This document shows, piece after piece, positions 50,108 to 59,258 of a stretch of DNA of 64,000 bases (positions are counted from its first letter, which is position 1; the number at the start of each line of letters is the position of its first letter). Under the pieces are notes generated by a model, which was not told the DNA's origin, made no database searches, and was given only the letters and a program-made list of their open reading frames with translations. Origin of the DNA: Pseudoflavonifractor intestinihominis (lineage in GTDB: Bacteria > Bacillota > Clostridia > Oscillospirales > Oscillospiraceae). The stretch spans positions 186,001 through 250,000 of the forward strand of contig NZ_JBBMFK010000001.1 of the NCBI RefSeq assembly GCF_040096055.1, given 5' to 3'. A program made the position numbers and the translations under genes.

Positions 50108-51547
50108 TCACTTGAGGGCCACGGAGATGGGGGCGTCCAGGTCCTTGCGCTGGGTGAAGTGGAGGCCGATGTCTACGGTGTCCTCCTCATAGCCCACCAG
50201 CTGGTAGAGCTCCACAAAGTAGCCCTCGGGGACGGTCCGCTCATCCTCCGTGCCGTACCACAGCCGCTCCACACGCATGACGCTGTGGCCGCCGAAGTCG
50301 TGCTCCTCGCCGTCAGGGGAGCGGTAATTGCCGCTGCCCACCTGATAAAACACCAGTTCAGAGGTGGATTCCAGGCTCAATATGGCGCTGTCCATCCGGA
50401 ACTGCGCAGTGGCGCCCTCATTGACCGACGGAGAGAAGGGGGCCAGCAGGGCCAGCTCGAGGACGGAGTCACCCGTCCGGTGCACCGCAAGCTCCACACC
50501 GTCGGGCAGACTGTCCAGGGCCACGCCCTGCTTCAGGTCCACCGTCACCCACTCCTTCTCAGGCTCCAGCCAGTCCAGACGGGTAATATGAAGGGTCAGG
50601 TGGGCGGGATTGGAGAAGAAGGTGGTGTCGCACATCCGGGAATTGCCCAGGCCGCCCACCGAGCCGGAGGGGTTGTCTTCATACTTGTTGCCCATCTCGT
50701 CCTCCAGATAGAAGTCCAGGCCCGCCAGAGAGGCAGTGTTGTCCGGGTGTTCCTCCACGGTCAGGCGGCCGTGGGTGGGATAGCTGTCCAGAGCGAAGCG
50801 GAGCAGCTGGCCGTCCACCTCCACCCAGTCCCCCATGGGGATGGATACCACATCGTTTAGGTGGGAGGCATCTAGAGGGACCTCAAAGACAAAGTCGCCC
50901 ACATAGGCGGGGGCCGTCTCCTCCTCATCATCCTCTGGGGTGCTGGCAGGGGCCTGGCGGGAGTGGCTTTGGCCCGTCAGACGGAAGGTGATCCGCAGTA
51001 CGTCGGGGAAGCGAAAGCTGTCACTCAAAACATGGACAGATGCGGCGCCCACAAGCTCGTCGCAGTCGAAGAGGGTGGAGGAGATGACGTTGCCCTCCAC
51101 AGGGACGCCGTCCCCATCGGTCAGGGTGGGATGGGCTTCGTAGGAATCCCAGGGCCCGGAGGCCTTCAGGAAGAACTGAAGCTGTCCCTGGTCCAGAATC
51201 AGGTATTCCAGGCGCAGAGTGACGCCGTTTTGTATTTGTTCCTGGCCGATATACTGTGCGTAATTGTGCTCCACCGCCAGCTTCAGGCTGGGGGAGAAGG
51301 CCACAGCGGCCATCAGCTCCCGCAGCACGGGGATGGCGGAGCAGGCCTGGGCAAAGGGCATAGAGTAGTTGACCAGCAGCACAAAGGCTGCGGCCACCCC
51401 TGCCAGACTGGCCGCCGGGATGCCCCACCAGCGGCGCACCCGCCTGCGGCGGAGTCTGGCCCTGGCCCGGTCCACCGTGCCGTCCAGCTCGGGGGGAACC
51501 TGCTCCAGCTCCTGGAGCAGGGCGTTGTATTCCTCAGTTCGGTTCAT
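50108..51547 (-). CDS. DUF4179 anti-sigma-like membrane protein
   Basis: A 479-residue protein with a short N-terminal cytoplasmic part (about 1-45), one membrane helix (IPAASLAGVAAAFVLLVNYS, about 43-62) and a large extracytoplasmic region that starts with the DUF4179 pattern (SAIPVLRELMAAVAFSPSLK). Proteins of this type are co-encoded with ECF-type sigma factors and are presumed to restrain them. AGGAGG precedes the ATG at 51547, whose position is 2 bases after the sigma gene stop. The signal sensed is unknown. Confidence 0.85.
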   Translation of the reverse strand: MNRTEEYNALLQELEQVPPELDGTVDRARARLRRRRVRRWWGIPAASLAGVAAAFVLLVNYSMPFAQACSAIPVLRELMAAVAFSPSLKLAVEHNYAQYIGQEQIQNGVTLRLEYLILDQGQLQFFLKASGPWDSYEAHPTLTDGDGVPVEGNVISSTLFDCDELVGAASVHVLSDSFRFPDVLRITFRLTGQSHSRQAPASTPEDDEEETAPAYVGDFVFEVPLDASHLNDVVSIPMGDWVEVDGQLLRFALDSYPTHGRLTVEEHPDNTASLAGLDFYLEDEMGNKYEDNPSGSVGGLGNSRMCDTTFFSNPAHLTLHITRLDWLEPEKEWVTVDLKQGVALDSLPDGVELAVHRTGDSVLELALLAPFSPSVNEGATAQFRMDSAILSLESTSELVFYQVGSGNYRSPDGEEHDFGGHSVMRVERLWYGTEDERTVPEGYFVELYQLVGYEEDTVDIGLHFTQRKDLDAPISVALK

Positions 51548-51549
51548 GG

Positions 51550-52020
51550 TCACACCTCCTCGGTGTCGGTCAATTCCAGTTTCAGCAGGGCCAGGGCCCG
51601 GCGCTGCCGGGTGACCACCGTGCCCTGGGGGATGTCCAGAGCCTGGGCGGTCTCGGCCAGGGTCAGGCCGGTGAAGTACCGCAGGATGACCACCGCCCGC
51701 AGGTCCTTGGGCAGCCGGGCAATGGCCTCCTTCAGGGGCAGGTTGTCGAAGGCCTCCGCCGCCGTCTCGGGCAGCTCGTCCATGCCCGTCTCTCGGGCCC
51801 GGCGGCGCAGCTCGTCGTTGCAGACGTTGATGAGAATCCGGGTCAGCCAGGTGTGGAAGAACTGGGGCTGGCGCAGAGAGCGGCAGGCGGTCAGGCCCTT
51901 GTACACCGCCTCGTCCACCGCGTCCAGGGCCATGGACGGGCTGTGGAGATAGAGCAGCGCCGTGCGGTACAGGGCGGCGCGGTATTCGTGGGCCTTGTGG
52001 GCATACTCGTTGGCGTCCAG
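51550..52020 (-). CDS. Sigma-70 family (ECF-type) factor with CTG start
   Basis: A 156-residue ECF-type sigma factor. Region 2: KAHEYRAALYRTALLYLHSP and FFHTWLTRILINVCNDELRR. Region 4: RLPKDLRAVVILRYFTGLT and AETAQALDIPQGTVVTRQRR. No ATG, GTG or TTG occurs where the family starts. A CTG at 52018-52020 lies 8 bases after AGGAGG (52029-52034 on the plus-strand numbering), and an in-frame TGA occurs shortly upstream. The CTG start gives a normal N-terminus (MDANEYAHKAHEYRAAL). The ATG at 51933 would delete most of region 2. Operon with the DUF4179 gene. Confidence 0.85.
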   Translation of the reverse strand: MDANEYAHKAHEYRAALYRTALLYLHSPSMALDAVDEAVYKGLTACRSLRQPQFFHTWLTRILINVCNDELRRRARETGMDELPETAAEAFDNLPLKEAIARLPKDLRAVVILRYFTGLTLAETAQALDIPQGTVVTRQRRALALLKLELTDTEEV

Positions 52021-52117
52021 AGGGGATCCCTCCTCTCAGTTGAATTGGAGCTCCATTCACCCATTAGACGGACTTGAGGGTTGGTTTGATTGGGACGGTT
52101 GAAAAAAGTTTTTCTTC

Positions 52118-52147
52118 ATTATATAATGTCTGCTGGACAGGCCGCAA
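52118..52147 (-). promoter_or_regulatory. Candidate promoter of the sigma/DUF4179 operon
   Basis: On the minus strand TTGCGG (52142-52147), 18 bases, TATAAT (52118-52123), about 100 bases before the CTG start. An ECF-type autoregulatory promoter is not obvious. Confidence 0.45.
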
Positions 52148-52232
52148 CAGCGGTTGTCCATGGGACAAAAGTCCGATAATTCGGCAAAAATGGCTTTATT
52201 GAGCTACTTTTTGGCATGCGCGGAGGTCACCC

Positions 52233-53291
52233 TTGAGAGAACTGGAACAACTGCCCATCCCCCTGCTGGCCTGGTACCACGAGAATGCCCGGGTGCTGCC
52301 CTGGCGGAGCGACCCCACCCCCTACCACGTCTGGGTCAGCGAGATCATGCTCCAGCAGACCAGGGTGGCCGCCGTGATGGGCTATTACAGCCGCTTCATG
52401 GAGACCTTGCCCGACGTGGCCGCCCTGGCGGCGGTGGAGGACGACGTCCTCATGAAGCTGTGGCAGGGGCTGGGGTATTACAGCCGGGCCCGCAACCTGA
52501 AAAAGGCCGCCGGGCAGGTGATGGAGCGGTACGGCGGAGCCCTCCCCGCCAGCTATGAGGAACTGCTCACCCTGGCCGGGGTGGGGGAGTACACGGCGGG
52601 GGCCATCGCCTCCATCGCCTTCGGCATCCCGGTCCCGGCGGTGGACGGCAACGTGCTCCGGGTGGTGGCCCGCATTGCCGGGGACGAGGGGGACATCACC
52701 CTCCCCGCCACCAAGAAGCGGATGGGACAGGCCCTCCAGGAGATCATCCCCACCGCCATGCCCGGCGCCTTCAACCAGGCCATGATGGAGCTGGGGGCCA
52801 CCGTGTGCCTGCCCAACGGCGCGCCTCTGTGCGACAAGTGCCCGGCGGCGGGCTTTTGCGCCGCCCTGGCCCAGGACAAAATCGACCTGCTTCCCGTCAA
52901 GGCCCCCAAGAAGGCCCGGCGGGTGGAGGAGCGGACGGTGTACCTCATTTTCCATGAGGGCCGTGTGGCCCTCCGCCGCAGGCCGGAGAAGGGCCTGCTG
53001 GCCGGGCTGTGGGAGTACCCCAACGAGCTGGCGGAAAAAACGGATATACTGGAGCAGTGGGGCATTATCCCGACGTCCCAGCGGTGGGGCGGCACGGGGA
53101 AACACATCTTCACCCACATTGAATGGCACATGACCGCCCGGATGGTACAGGCGGCGGGGGATACCCTGCCGCCGGGATGGGTGTGGGCCGACGGCCCCGC
53201 CTTGCGGCAGACCTATGCCGTGCCCAACGCCTTCCAGTCCTTTGTCCCCCTGGTGGAGGCGGGGCTGGCCGGCGCAGAGACACTGACATAA
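52233..53291 (+). CDS. mutY: A/G-specific adenine glycosylase MutY
   Basis: A 352-residue base-excision-repair enzyme that removes adenine opposite 8-oxoguanine. Helix-hairpin-helix LAGVGEYTAGAIASIAFG near 110-127, followed by the catalytic Asp in VPAVDGNVLRV. The [4Fe-4S] cysteines are in CLPNGAPLCDKCPAAGFC (spacing 7-2-5). A C-terminal NUDIX-like domain (about 230-350) recognises 8-oxoG. The TTG start has GGAGGT upstream. It precedes the aldehyde dehydrogenase gene by 14 bases. Confidence 0.95.
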   Translation: MRELEQLPIPLLAWYHENARVLPWRSDPTPYHVWVSEIMLQQTRVAAVMGYYSRFMETLPDVAALAAVEDDVLMKLWQGLGYYSRARNLKKAAGQVMERYGGALPASYEELLTLAGVGEYTAGAIASIAFGIPVPAVDGNVLRVVARIAGDEGDITLPATKKRMGQALQEIIPTAMPGAFNQAMMELGATVCLPNGAPLCDKCPAAGFCAALAQDKIDLLPVKAPKKARRVEERTVYLIFHEGRVALRRRPEKGLLAGLWEYPNELAEKTDILEQWGIIPTSQRWGGTGKHIFTHIEWHMTARMVQAAGDTLPPGWVWADGPALRQTYAVPNAFQSFVPLVEAGLAGAETLT

Positions 53292-53305
53292 CACAGGAGG
53301 AACCT

Positions 53306-54670
53306 ATGGATTTTCAAGCAATGGTAGCCCGTCAGCGGGCGTTCTGGAATACCGGCGTCACCCGCAGCGTGGACTGGCGCCTAGAGCAGCTGAAGAAGCT
53401 GGAGCATGCCCTGGAGACCAGGGAGGAGAAGCTGTGCGCCGCCCTGAAGCAGGACCTGGGCAAGGCGGCCTACGAGTCCTGGCTCAGCGAGATCGGCATG
53501 ACCCTGGGGGAGCTGCGCTTTGCCCGCAAGCACCTGAAGAAGTGGGCGGCGGCCAAGCGGCGGCCCTCGTCCATGCCCCTGTTCCCGGCCAGCAGCCGGG
53601 TGGAGGCCGAGCCCTACGGCGTGGCTCTGGTCATGTCCCCCTGGAACTACCCCGTGCAGCTCACCCTGGTGCCCCTCATCTCCGCCCTGGCGGCGGGCAA
53701 CTGCGCTGTGGTGAAGCCGTCGGCCTACGCGCCCAACGTGGCCCAGGCCGTGGCCGACCTGCTGGGGGATATCTTCCCGCCCGAGTATGTGTCCGTGGTC
53801 CAGGGGGGCCGGGCGGAGAACGCCGCCCTGCTGGAGCAGGACTTTGACTATATCTTCTTCACCGGCTCCCCTGTGGTGGGCAAGACGGTGATGGCCGCCG
53901 CGGCGCAGCACCTGACCCCCGTCACCCTGGAGCTGGGCGGCAAGTCCCCGGTGATCATCGCCCCCGACGCCAACATCCCCCTGGCCGCCCGGCGCATCGC
54001 CTGGGGCAAGTTCCTCAACGCGGGCCAGACCTGCGTGGCCCCCGACCACGTGTATATCCCCAAAAACCTGCGGGACGCCTTTGTGAAGGAGCTGGCCGGA
54101 CAGATCAGGCAGCTCTACGGCGACGACCCCCTGGCCGGGCCCGACCTGCCCAAGATCATCAACGAGAAGCACTTCCAGCGGGTCTCCGGCCTGATGAAGA
54201 GCGGCAAGACCGCCGTGGGCGGCCGCACCGACCCGGCGGCCCGGCGCATCGAGCCCACCGTGCTGGTGGATGTGGCGGAGAGCGACAGCGTGATGCAGGA
54301 GGAGATCTTCGGCCCGGTGCTGCCCGTCCTGACCTACGACAGCCTGGACGACCTCATCGCCCGGCAGCAGAAGAAGGCCCGGCCCCTGGCCCTCTATATC
54401 TTCACCGGGGACAGGGCGCTGGAGAGGCGCATCGTCGCCGCCCTGCCCTCGGGCGGCGTGTGCGTCAACGACACGGTGATCCATCTGACCAATCCCAACG
54501 TGCCCTTCGGCGGCGTGGGCAACAGCGGCATGGGCGCCTGCCACGGCAAGGCCGGCTTCGACACCTTTACCCACTACCGCACGGTGGTGCGCCGGGGTAC
54601 CCTGGACCTGCCCATGCGGTACGCCCCCTATGCCGGAAAGAACCTGAACGCGGTGAAAAAGCTCATGTGA
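53306..54670 (+). CDS. Aldehyde dehydrogenase (class 3 / fatty-aldehyde type)
   Basis: A 454-residue NAD(P)-dependent aldehyde dehydrogenase of the shorter class 3 type. Motifs: PWNYPVQLTLVPLISALAAG (substrate/cofactor channel) near 110-130, FTGSPVVGK near 190, catalytic Glu in LELGGKSPVII near 212, catalytic Cys in NAGQTCVAPDHV near 245 and EEIFGPVLPVL near 332. AGGAGG precedes the ATG at 53306. The aldehyde substrate is unknown. Confidence 0.92.
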   Translation: MDFQAMVARQRAFWNTGVTRSVDWRLEQLKKLEHALETREEKLCAALKQDLGKAAYESWLSEIGMTLGELRFARKHLKKWAAAKRRPSSMPLFPASSRVEAEPYGVALVMSPWNYPVQLTLVPLISALAAGNCAVVKPSAYAPNVAQAVADLLGDIFPPEYVSVVQGGRAENAALLEQDFDYIFFTGSPVVGKTVMAAAAQHLTPVTLELGGKSPVIIAPDANIPLAARRIAWGKFLNAGQTCVAPDHVYIPKNLRDAFVKELAGQIRQLYGDDPLAGPDLPKIINEKHFQRVSGLMKSGKTAVGGRTDPAARRIEPTVLVDVAESDSVMQEEIFGPVLPVLTYDSLDDLIARQQKKARPLALYIFTGDRALERRIVAALPSGGVCVNDTVIHLTNPNVPFGGVGNSGMGACHGKAGFDTFTHYRTVVRRGTLDLPMRYAPYAGKNLNAVKKLM

Positions 54671-54704
54671 TATGGGCTAATTGTGAGAGAAAGAGGAGAG
54701 ACGG

Positions 54705-55304
54705 ATGGCAAAGCTCTATTTCCGCTACGGGGTGATGGGCTCCAGCAAGACGGCCAACGCCCTGATGGTGCGGTACAACTACGAGGAGCGGGGACAGGAT
54801 GCCCTGCTGGTGAAGCCCGCCATTGACCAGCGGGACGGCGCCCGCTTTGTGGCCTCCCGGGCCGGCCTGAGCAACCCCTGCATCTACTTTTCCGATCTGC
54901 GCGCCATGTCCCCCCAGGACCTGAAGCCCTATGCCTGCGTCATCGTGGACGAGGCCCAGTTCCTCAGCCGGGAGGAGGTACAGTACCTGACCCACCTGGT
55001 GGACGACCTGAACCTGCCCGTCATCTGCTACGGCCTGCGGGCCGACTTCCGGGGGGACCTGTTCCCCGGCTCCCAGGAGCTGCTGGCCTGTGCCGACATC
55101 ATCGAGGAGATCAAGACCATCTGCTGGTGCGGCAAGAAGGCCACCTGCAACGCCCGGTTCGACGCCCAGGGCCATGTGCTCAAGGAGGGGGAGCAGGTGG
55201 TGCTGGGGGCCAACGACCAGTACATCGGCCTGTGCCGCAAGCACTGGAAGGAGGGCAACCTGGGGCCCGACTGGCGCAAGACCCTGCCCGGTGAGTCCAA
55301 GTGA
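54705..55304 (+). CDS. tdk: Thymidine kinase
   Basis: A 199-residue type II thymidine kinase for nucleoside salvage. P-loop: YGVMGSSKTANAL near 8-20. Walker B-like VIVDEAQFLS near 83-92. Lasso/substrate region: CYGLRADFRGDLFPGS. Zinc-binding cysteines: CWCGKKATCNAR and GLCRKHW. Overlaps the next gene by 4 bases. Confidence 0.95.
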   Translation: MAKLYFRYGVMGSSKTANALMVRYNYEERGQDALLVKPAIDQRDGARFVASRAGLSNPCIYFSDLRAMSPQDLKPYACVIVDEAQFLSREEVQYLTHLVDDLNLPVICYGLRADFRGDLFPGSQELLACADIIEEIKTICWCGKKATCNARFDAQGHVLKEGEQVVLGANDQYIGLCRKHWKEGNLGPDWRKTLPGESK

Positions 55305-56185
55305 GCGCCATGAAGTGCAGCATCTGCCCCCGCAAGTGCGGCGCGGAGCGGACCGAGACCTCCGGCGACGGCGTGTGCGCCATGCCGTCCCTGCCGGTGG
55401 TGGCCCGGGCCGCCCTCCACATGTGGGAGGAACCCCCTATCTCAGGTACCCGGGGGTCGGGCACCGTCTTTTTCTCCGGCTGCTCCCTCAAGTGCGTGTT
55501 CTGCCAGAACGACTCTATCAGCCACGGCAACTTCGGCAAGACCATCTCCGTGGAGCGGCTGCGGGAGATCTTCTTCGAGCTCATCGCCCAGGGGGCCCAC
55601 AACATCAACCTGGTCAACCCCACCCACTTCTCCCACGCCATTGCCAAAGCCCTGGCCGAGCCCCTGCCGGTGCCGGTGGTGTGGAACACCGGTGGGTACG
55701 ACGAGGTGAACACCCTCCGCTCCCTGGAGGGCAAGGTGCAGATCTACATGCCCGACCTGAAGTACCTGGATTCCGCCGCGGCAGCGCGGTACTCCGGCGC
55801 GCCCGACTACCCGGAGAAGGCCACGGCCGCCATCAAAGAGATGGTGCGCCAGACCGGCCCCTATGAGCTGGACGGGGAGGGCCTGCTGAAAAAAGGCGTG
55901 CTCATCCGGCACCTGATCCTGCCCGGCCGGGTGCAGGAGGCCAAGGCGGTGATGGACTATGTGTCGGAGCAGTTCCCGCCCCACACCGTCCTCTTCTCCC
56001 TCATGAGCCAGTACGTGCCCTGCGGCCGGGCCCCGGAGTACCCGGAGATCAACCGCCGGGCCAGAAACTCGGAGATCCGGGCGGCGGAGGAATACTTCTC
56101 CGCCCTGGACCTGGACGGCTTCACCCAGGAGCTGCTCTCGGCCACCGAGGGCTTTATCCCGGATTTTGACCTGACCGGGGTGTAA
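55301..56185 (+). CDS. Radical SAM protein, PflA-like (COG1313 type)
   Basis: A 294-residue radical SAM enzyme. The cluster motif CSLKCVFC (C-x3-C-x2-C) is near 65-72. A cysteine-rich N-terminus (CSICPRKCGAERTETSGDGVC) may hold a second cluster. The conserved GGYDEV and DLKYLD segments follow. Members of this group resemble pyruvate-formate-lyase activases but are uncharacterised. It overlaps tdk (ATGA-type overlap), suggesting co-translation. Confidence 0.9.
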   Translation: MSAMKCSICPRKCGAERTETSGDGVCAMPSLPVVARAALHMWEEPPISGTRGSGTVFFSGCSLKCVFCQNDSISHGNFGKTISVERLREIFFELIAQGAHNINLVNPTHFSHAIAKALAEPLPVPVVWNTGGYDEVNTLRSLEGKVQIYMPDLKYLDSAAAARYSGAPDYPEKATAAIKEMVRQTGPYELDGEGLLKKGVLIRHLILPGRVQEAKAVMDYVSEQFPPHTVLFSLMSQYVPCGRAPEYPEINRRARNSEIRAAEEYFSALDLDGFTQELLSATEGFIPDFDLTGV

Positions 56186-56220
56186 GACACCACGCCGGAG
56201 ACGAAAGGACGATTCAAGGC

Positions 56221-57609
56221 TTGAAATGGAAACAACGGGCCGGGGGCCACCGCATGGGCACCATGTGGCGGCTGTCCTGGCCCGCGATCATGGAACAGAT
56301 CCTGGCCACCATGGTCAGCTATGTGGACACCGCCATGGTGGGTGCCCTGGGCGCGGGGGGCACGGCGGCGGTGTCGGTGAACGCGGCATCCATCTGGCTC
56401 ATCAACGGCATCCTGGCCGGCGTGGGCGTGGGCTTTTCCGTTCAGGTGTCCCACGCGGTGGGCGCCGGGGATGACAATCGGGTGCGGCAGGTGCTGCGGC
56501 AGAGCGTGCTGGGCGCCTTTGCCTGCGGGCTGATTGCCCTGGCGGTGTATCAGCTGCTGGCCGGGTTCATCCCCCTGTGGCTGGGGGCCAAGCCCGACGT
56601 GTACCCCGCCGCCGTGGCCTATCTGCGGTGCTACACCGCCGCTCTGCCCTTTGCCTCGGCGGGCATTGTGTTCTCCGCGGTGCTGCGGTGCATGGGCAAC
56701 AGCAAGGCCCCCCTCATCCTCAACACCCTGGCCAACCTGCTCAACATCGTGCTCAACTTCTTTCTCATCTACCCCACCCGCCCGGCAGAACTCTTTGGCC
56801 GGGCGGTCACCATCCCCGGCGCAGGGCTGGGGGCCGCGGGCGCGGCCATCGCCTCCGCCATCGCCCTCACCGCCTCGGGCGTGGCCATGGTGTGGGTGGC
56901 CCTGCGTCAGGGGGACCGGTACCGGGTGCGGCTGCGGGAGGGCCTGAGGCCCGACGGGCCCATCCTCCGCCGGGCGGCCATGCTGGGCCTGCCCTCCGCC
57001 GCCGAGCGGGCCACTGTGAACCTGGGCCAGATCGCCATGACCGCCCTGGTGGCCCACCTGGGCACCGTGGCCCTGGCGGCCAATCAGATTGCCACCACCG
57101 CCGAGGGGCTGTGCTACCTGCCGGCCTACGGCATCTCCTACGCCGCCACCGCCCTTGTGGGCCAGTCGGTGGGGGAGGGCAGCCGGGAGGACGCCGAGGC
57201 CTACGGCACCCTGTCCGGCCTGCTGGGCTTCGGGCTGTGCGTGGGCACCGGCGTGCTCCTCTTCCTGCTGGCCGCGCCTCTGGCCGGGCTGTTCAACACC
57301 GACCAGGCCGTGGTGGATCAGGCCGCCATGGTGCTGCGCATCGTGTCGGTGGCTGAGCCCTTCTTTGCCGCCTCCATCGTGTTCACCGGCGCACTCCGGG
57401 GCGGACAGGACGTCCGCTTCCCCATGGTGGTCAGCCTGGTGTGCATGTGGGGCGTGCGTATCGCCCTGGCGCCTCTGCTGGTATTTAAATTCGGCATGGG
57501 ACTGGAGGCGGTGTGGATCGCCATGGCCGTGGACCTGATCCTCCGGGGCATCCTGTGTACCTTCCGGTGGCGCAGCGGCCGCTGGCGGAAATACTGCGGA
57601 CTTGCATAA
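56221..57609 (+). CDS. MATE-family multidrug/cation exporter
   Basis: A 462-residue exporter with 12 predicted helices in two homologous halves (SWPAIMEQILATMVSYVDTA near 19-38; RRAAMLGLPSAAERATVNLG near the middle). MATE proteins use Na+ or H+ gradients to expel drugs or metabolites. The TTG at 56221 has GAAAGGA about 12 bases upstream; the ATG at 56254 is possible. It is the last gene before a strong bidirectional terminator. Confidence 0.92.
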   Translation: MKWKQRAGGHRMGTMWRLSWPAIMEQILATMVSYVDTAMVGALGAGGTAAVSVNAASIWLINGILAGVGVGFSVQVSHAVGAGDDNRVRQVLRQSVLGAFACGLIALAVYQLLAGFIPLWLGAKPDVYPAAVAYLRCYTAALPFASAGIVFSAVLRCMGNSKAPLILNTLANLLNIVLNFFLIYPTRPAELFGRAVTIPGAGLGAAGAAIASAIALTASGVAMVWVALRQGDRYRVRLREGLRPDGPILRRAAMLGLPSAAERATVNLGQIAMTALVAHLGTVALAANQIATTAEGLCYLPAYGISYAATALVGQSVGEGSREDAEAYGTLSGLLGFGLCVGTGVLLFLLAAPLAGLFNTDQAVVDQAAMVLRIVSVAEPFFAASIVFTGALRGGQDVRFPMVVSLVCMWGVRIALAPLLVFKFGMGLEAVWIAMAVDLILRGILCTFRWRSGRWRKYCGLA

Positions 57610-57611
57610 GA

Positions 57612-57660
57612 AAAAACGGGTTTTGAACGCACATCTGCGCGTTCAAAACCCGTTTTTGTT
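57612..57660. terminator. Bidirectional terminator
   Basis: AAAAACGGGTTTTGAACGC (57612-57630) and GCGTTCAAAACCCGTTTTT (57639-57657): a perfect 19-bp stem ending the MATE gene and, on the other strand, the pseudouridine synthase gene. Confidence 0.93.
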
Positions 57661-58561
57661 ATTCCTCCGGCACCAGAGCAGCCATATCCTGGGGGAGAGG
57701 TGCGGTAAAGGCCATGGGCCTGCCGGTGATGGGGTGGGTGAAGGCCAGCTCCGCCGCGTGGAGGGCGGGGCGGGGGATGAGGGAAGGGTCCTCGGTGCCG
57801 TAGAGAAAGTCCCCGGTGAGGGGGTGGCCCAGGTGGGCCATGTGGACCCGGATCTGGTGGGTGCGGCCCGTCTCCAGCGCCAGACGCACCAGGGAGCGGC
57901 CATTCCCGGTGCGCAGGGTCTGGTAATGGGTGACGGCACGCTGGCCGTCTGGCCGCACGGTTCGGGCCAGCACGGAGCCCTCCAACCGGCCGATGGGGGC
58001 GTCGATGACGCCGGAGAGGGGCTCCGGCGTGCCCTCGCACACCGCCAGGTACACCCGGCGGAAGTTGGGAGTGTGGAGCTGCTCCTTGAGCACCTCCTGG
58101 GCGTGGCCGTGGAGGGCCACCAGCAGCAATCCGGAGGTGCCCCGGTCCAGCCGGTGGACCGGGTGGAAGTCCGCCAAAATTCCCTGTTTTTTGTAATAAT
58201 CCATCAGAAAATTACCAATTGTATCGGAATAATGGCCTGGGCCTGGGTGGACGGCCACGCCGGGGGCCTTGTTGAGCACCAGCACGTCCTGGTCCCGGTA
58301 CACGATGTCCAGGGGGCCGGGAGCGGGGACGATGGCGTCGGATACCTCCGTGTCCCCCACCACCACAGACAGCACCTGCCCTGCCCGCACCCGGTCCCCA
58401 ACCATGGCCCGGACACCGTCCAGCAGGATGCCGTCCTCCAGCCACTTCACCCGCCGGATGACCGTCCCCGACAGGGCCAGGGGTCCCCGGAGCAGTTCGT
58501 CCACCTTCCAGCCGGTCTGCTCAGGGGTTACGGTGAGGTTGAGCCGCCGGGGGGAATCCAT
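57659..58561 (-). CDS. RluA-family pseudouridine synthase
   Basis: A 300-residue rRNA or tRNA pseudouridine synthase of the RluD/RluA type. The N-terminal S4-like RNA-binding part occupies about 1-75. The catalytic Asp is in HRLDRGTSGLLLVAL near 128, and GRTHQIRVHMAHLGHP lies near 215. The ATG at 58561 is used; a GTG at 58573 just overlaps the upstream stop and is possible. Confidence 0.93.
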   Translation of the reverse strand: MDSPRRLNLTVTPEQTGWKVDELLRGPLALSGTVIRRVKWLEDGILLDGVRAMVGDRVRAGQVLSVVVGDTEVSDAIVPAPGPLDIVYRDQDVLVLNKAPGVAVHPGPGHYSDTIGNFLMDYYKKQGILADFHPVHRLDRGTSGLLLVALHGHAQEVLKEQLHTPNFRRVYLAVCEGTPEPLSGVIDAPIGRLEGSVLARTVRPDGQRAVTHYQTLRTGNGRSLVRLALETGRTHQIRVHMAHLGHPLTGDFLYGTEDPSLIPRPALHAAELAFTHPITGRPMAFTAPLPQDMAALVPEE

Positions 58562-58569
58562 ACCGCCGC

Positions 58570-59037
58570 TCACAGCTTGTGGTTGTAGTAGGCCACGGAG
58601 GAGAGGAACACCACGAAAAACACCGCGGCGGTGGCGATAAGGGTGAGGAACACGGCGAAGTTCACTGCAATGGACACCATCATGGCCACGTAAATGAGTA
58701 TGATGAGCACCAGCGCGGTGAGGGAGACAGCCCGGCGGGTCACCTCGTGGCCCCGCTCATCGGTCTCCTTGATCTCGGAGGCCCGCAGCTTCTTGGGGTC
58801 CTTCATGGTGCGGCGGGTACCGATAAGCCCCGCCACGCCGCAGACGGCGATGCCGGTGCCGAAGCCGCCGTAGAAGCCCATGGCCATGTCGGGCAGGGGC
58901 GCTTCCATGTAGGCCAGAATAAAGCCCGCGCAGGCGGCGGCCAGGCCCAGGACGATGCACAGCCCAAAGAGCCAGCACCGGCGGCGGAGCACCTCCAGAT
59001 AGTCGCCGTGGCCGGCGGAAAAGAGACGAAGGATCAT
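58570..59037 (-). CDS. Hypothetical membrane protein of the XRE cassette
   Basis: A 155-residue protein with four predicted helices (about 19-39, 47-66, 99-117 and 122-145) and a cytoplasmic loop TRRTMKDPKKLRASEIKETD. The architecture resembles small DUF2178/DUF3021-like membrane proteins commonly paired with XRE regulators. AGGAGG precedes the ATG at 59037. Third gene of a cassette: regulator, small membrane protein, this protein. Function unknown. Confidence 0.8.
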   Translation of the reverse strand: MILRLFSAGHGDYLEVLRRRCWLFGLCIVLGLAAACAGFILAYMEAPLPDMAMGFYGGFGTGIAVCGVAGLIGTRRTMKDPKKLRASEIKETDERGHEVTRRAVSLTALVLIILIYVAMMVSIAVNFAVFLTLIATAAVFFVVFLSSVAYYNHKL

Positions 59038-59039
59038 GG

Positions 59040-59258
59040 TCAAAACCTCCTTAAAATGTTGGCTTTCCAGACGCGGAGCGGGCGGGCCAGGGGGGAGAAC
59101 AGGAAGAGCCCCACAAGGCCCAGGGCTGCCCCCGCGCCGCACAGAAAGGCACAGGCTCCGCCGGGCAGCAGGGACAGGCGTCCGGCGGCGGTTCCGGCGC
59201 AGAACAGCAGGACGCCAAACCGGAACAGAGGGGGCAGGGGATGTCTGGGCCGGTTCAT
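59040..59258 (-). CDS. Small membrane protein of the XRE cassette
   Basis: A 72-residue hydrophobic protein with two likely helices (FRFGVLLFCAGTAAGRLSLL and CGAGAALGLVGLFLF). GAGGAGG precedes the ATG, whose first bases overlap the stop of the XRE regulator gene; its own stop is 2 bases before the next ATG. No known family. Confidence 0.7.
   Translation of the reverse strand: MNRPRHPLPPLFRFGVLLFCAGTAAGRLSLLPGGACAFLCGAGAALGLVGLFLFSPLARPLRVWKANILRRF

Noticed and set aside
52797..52865. Abnormal MutY iron-sulfur cluster spacing (C-x7-C)
   Set aside because: All four cysteines are present and one extra residue in the first loop is compatible with the family, so not treated as a defect.
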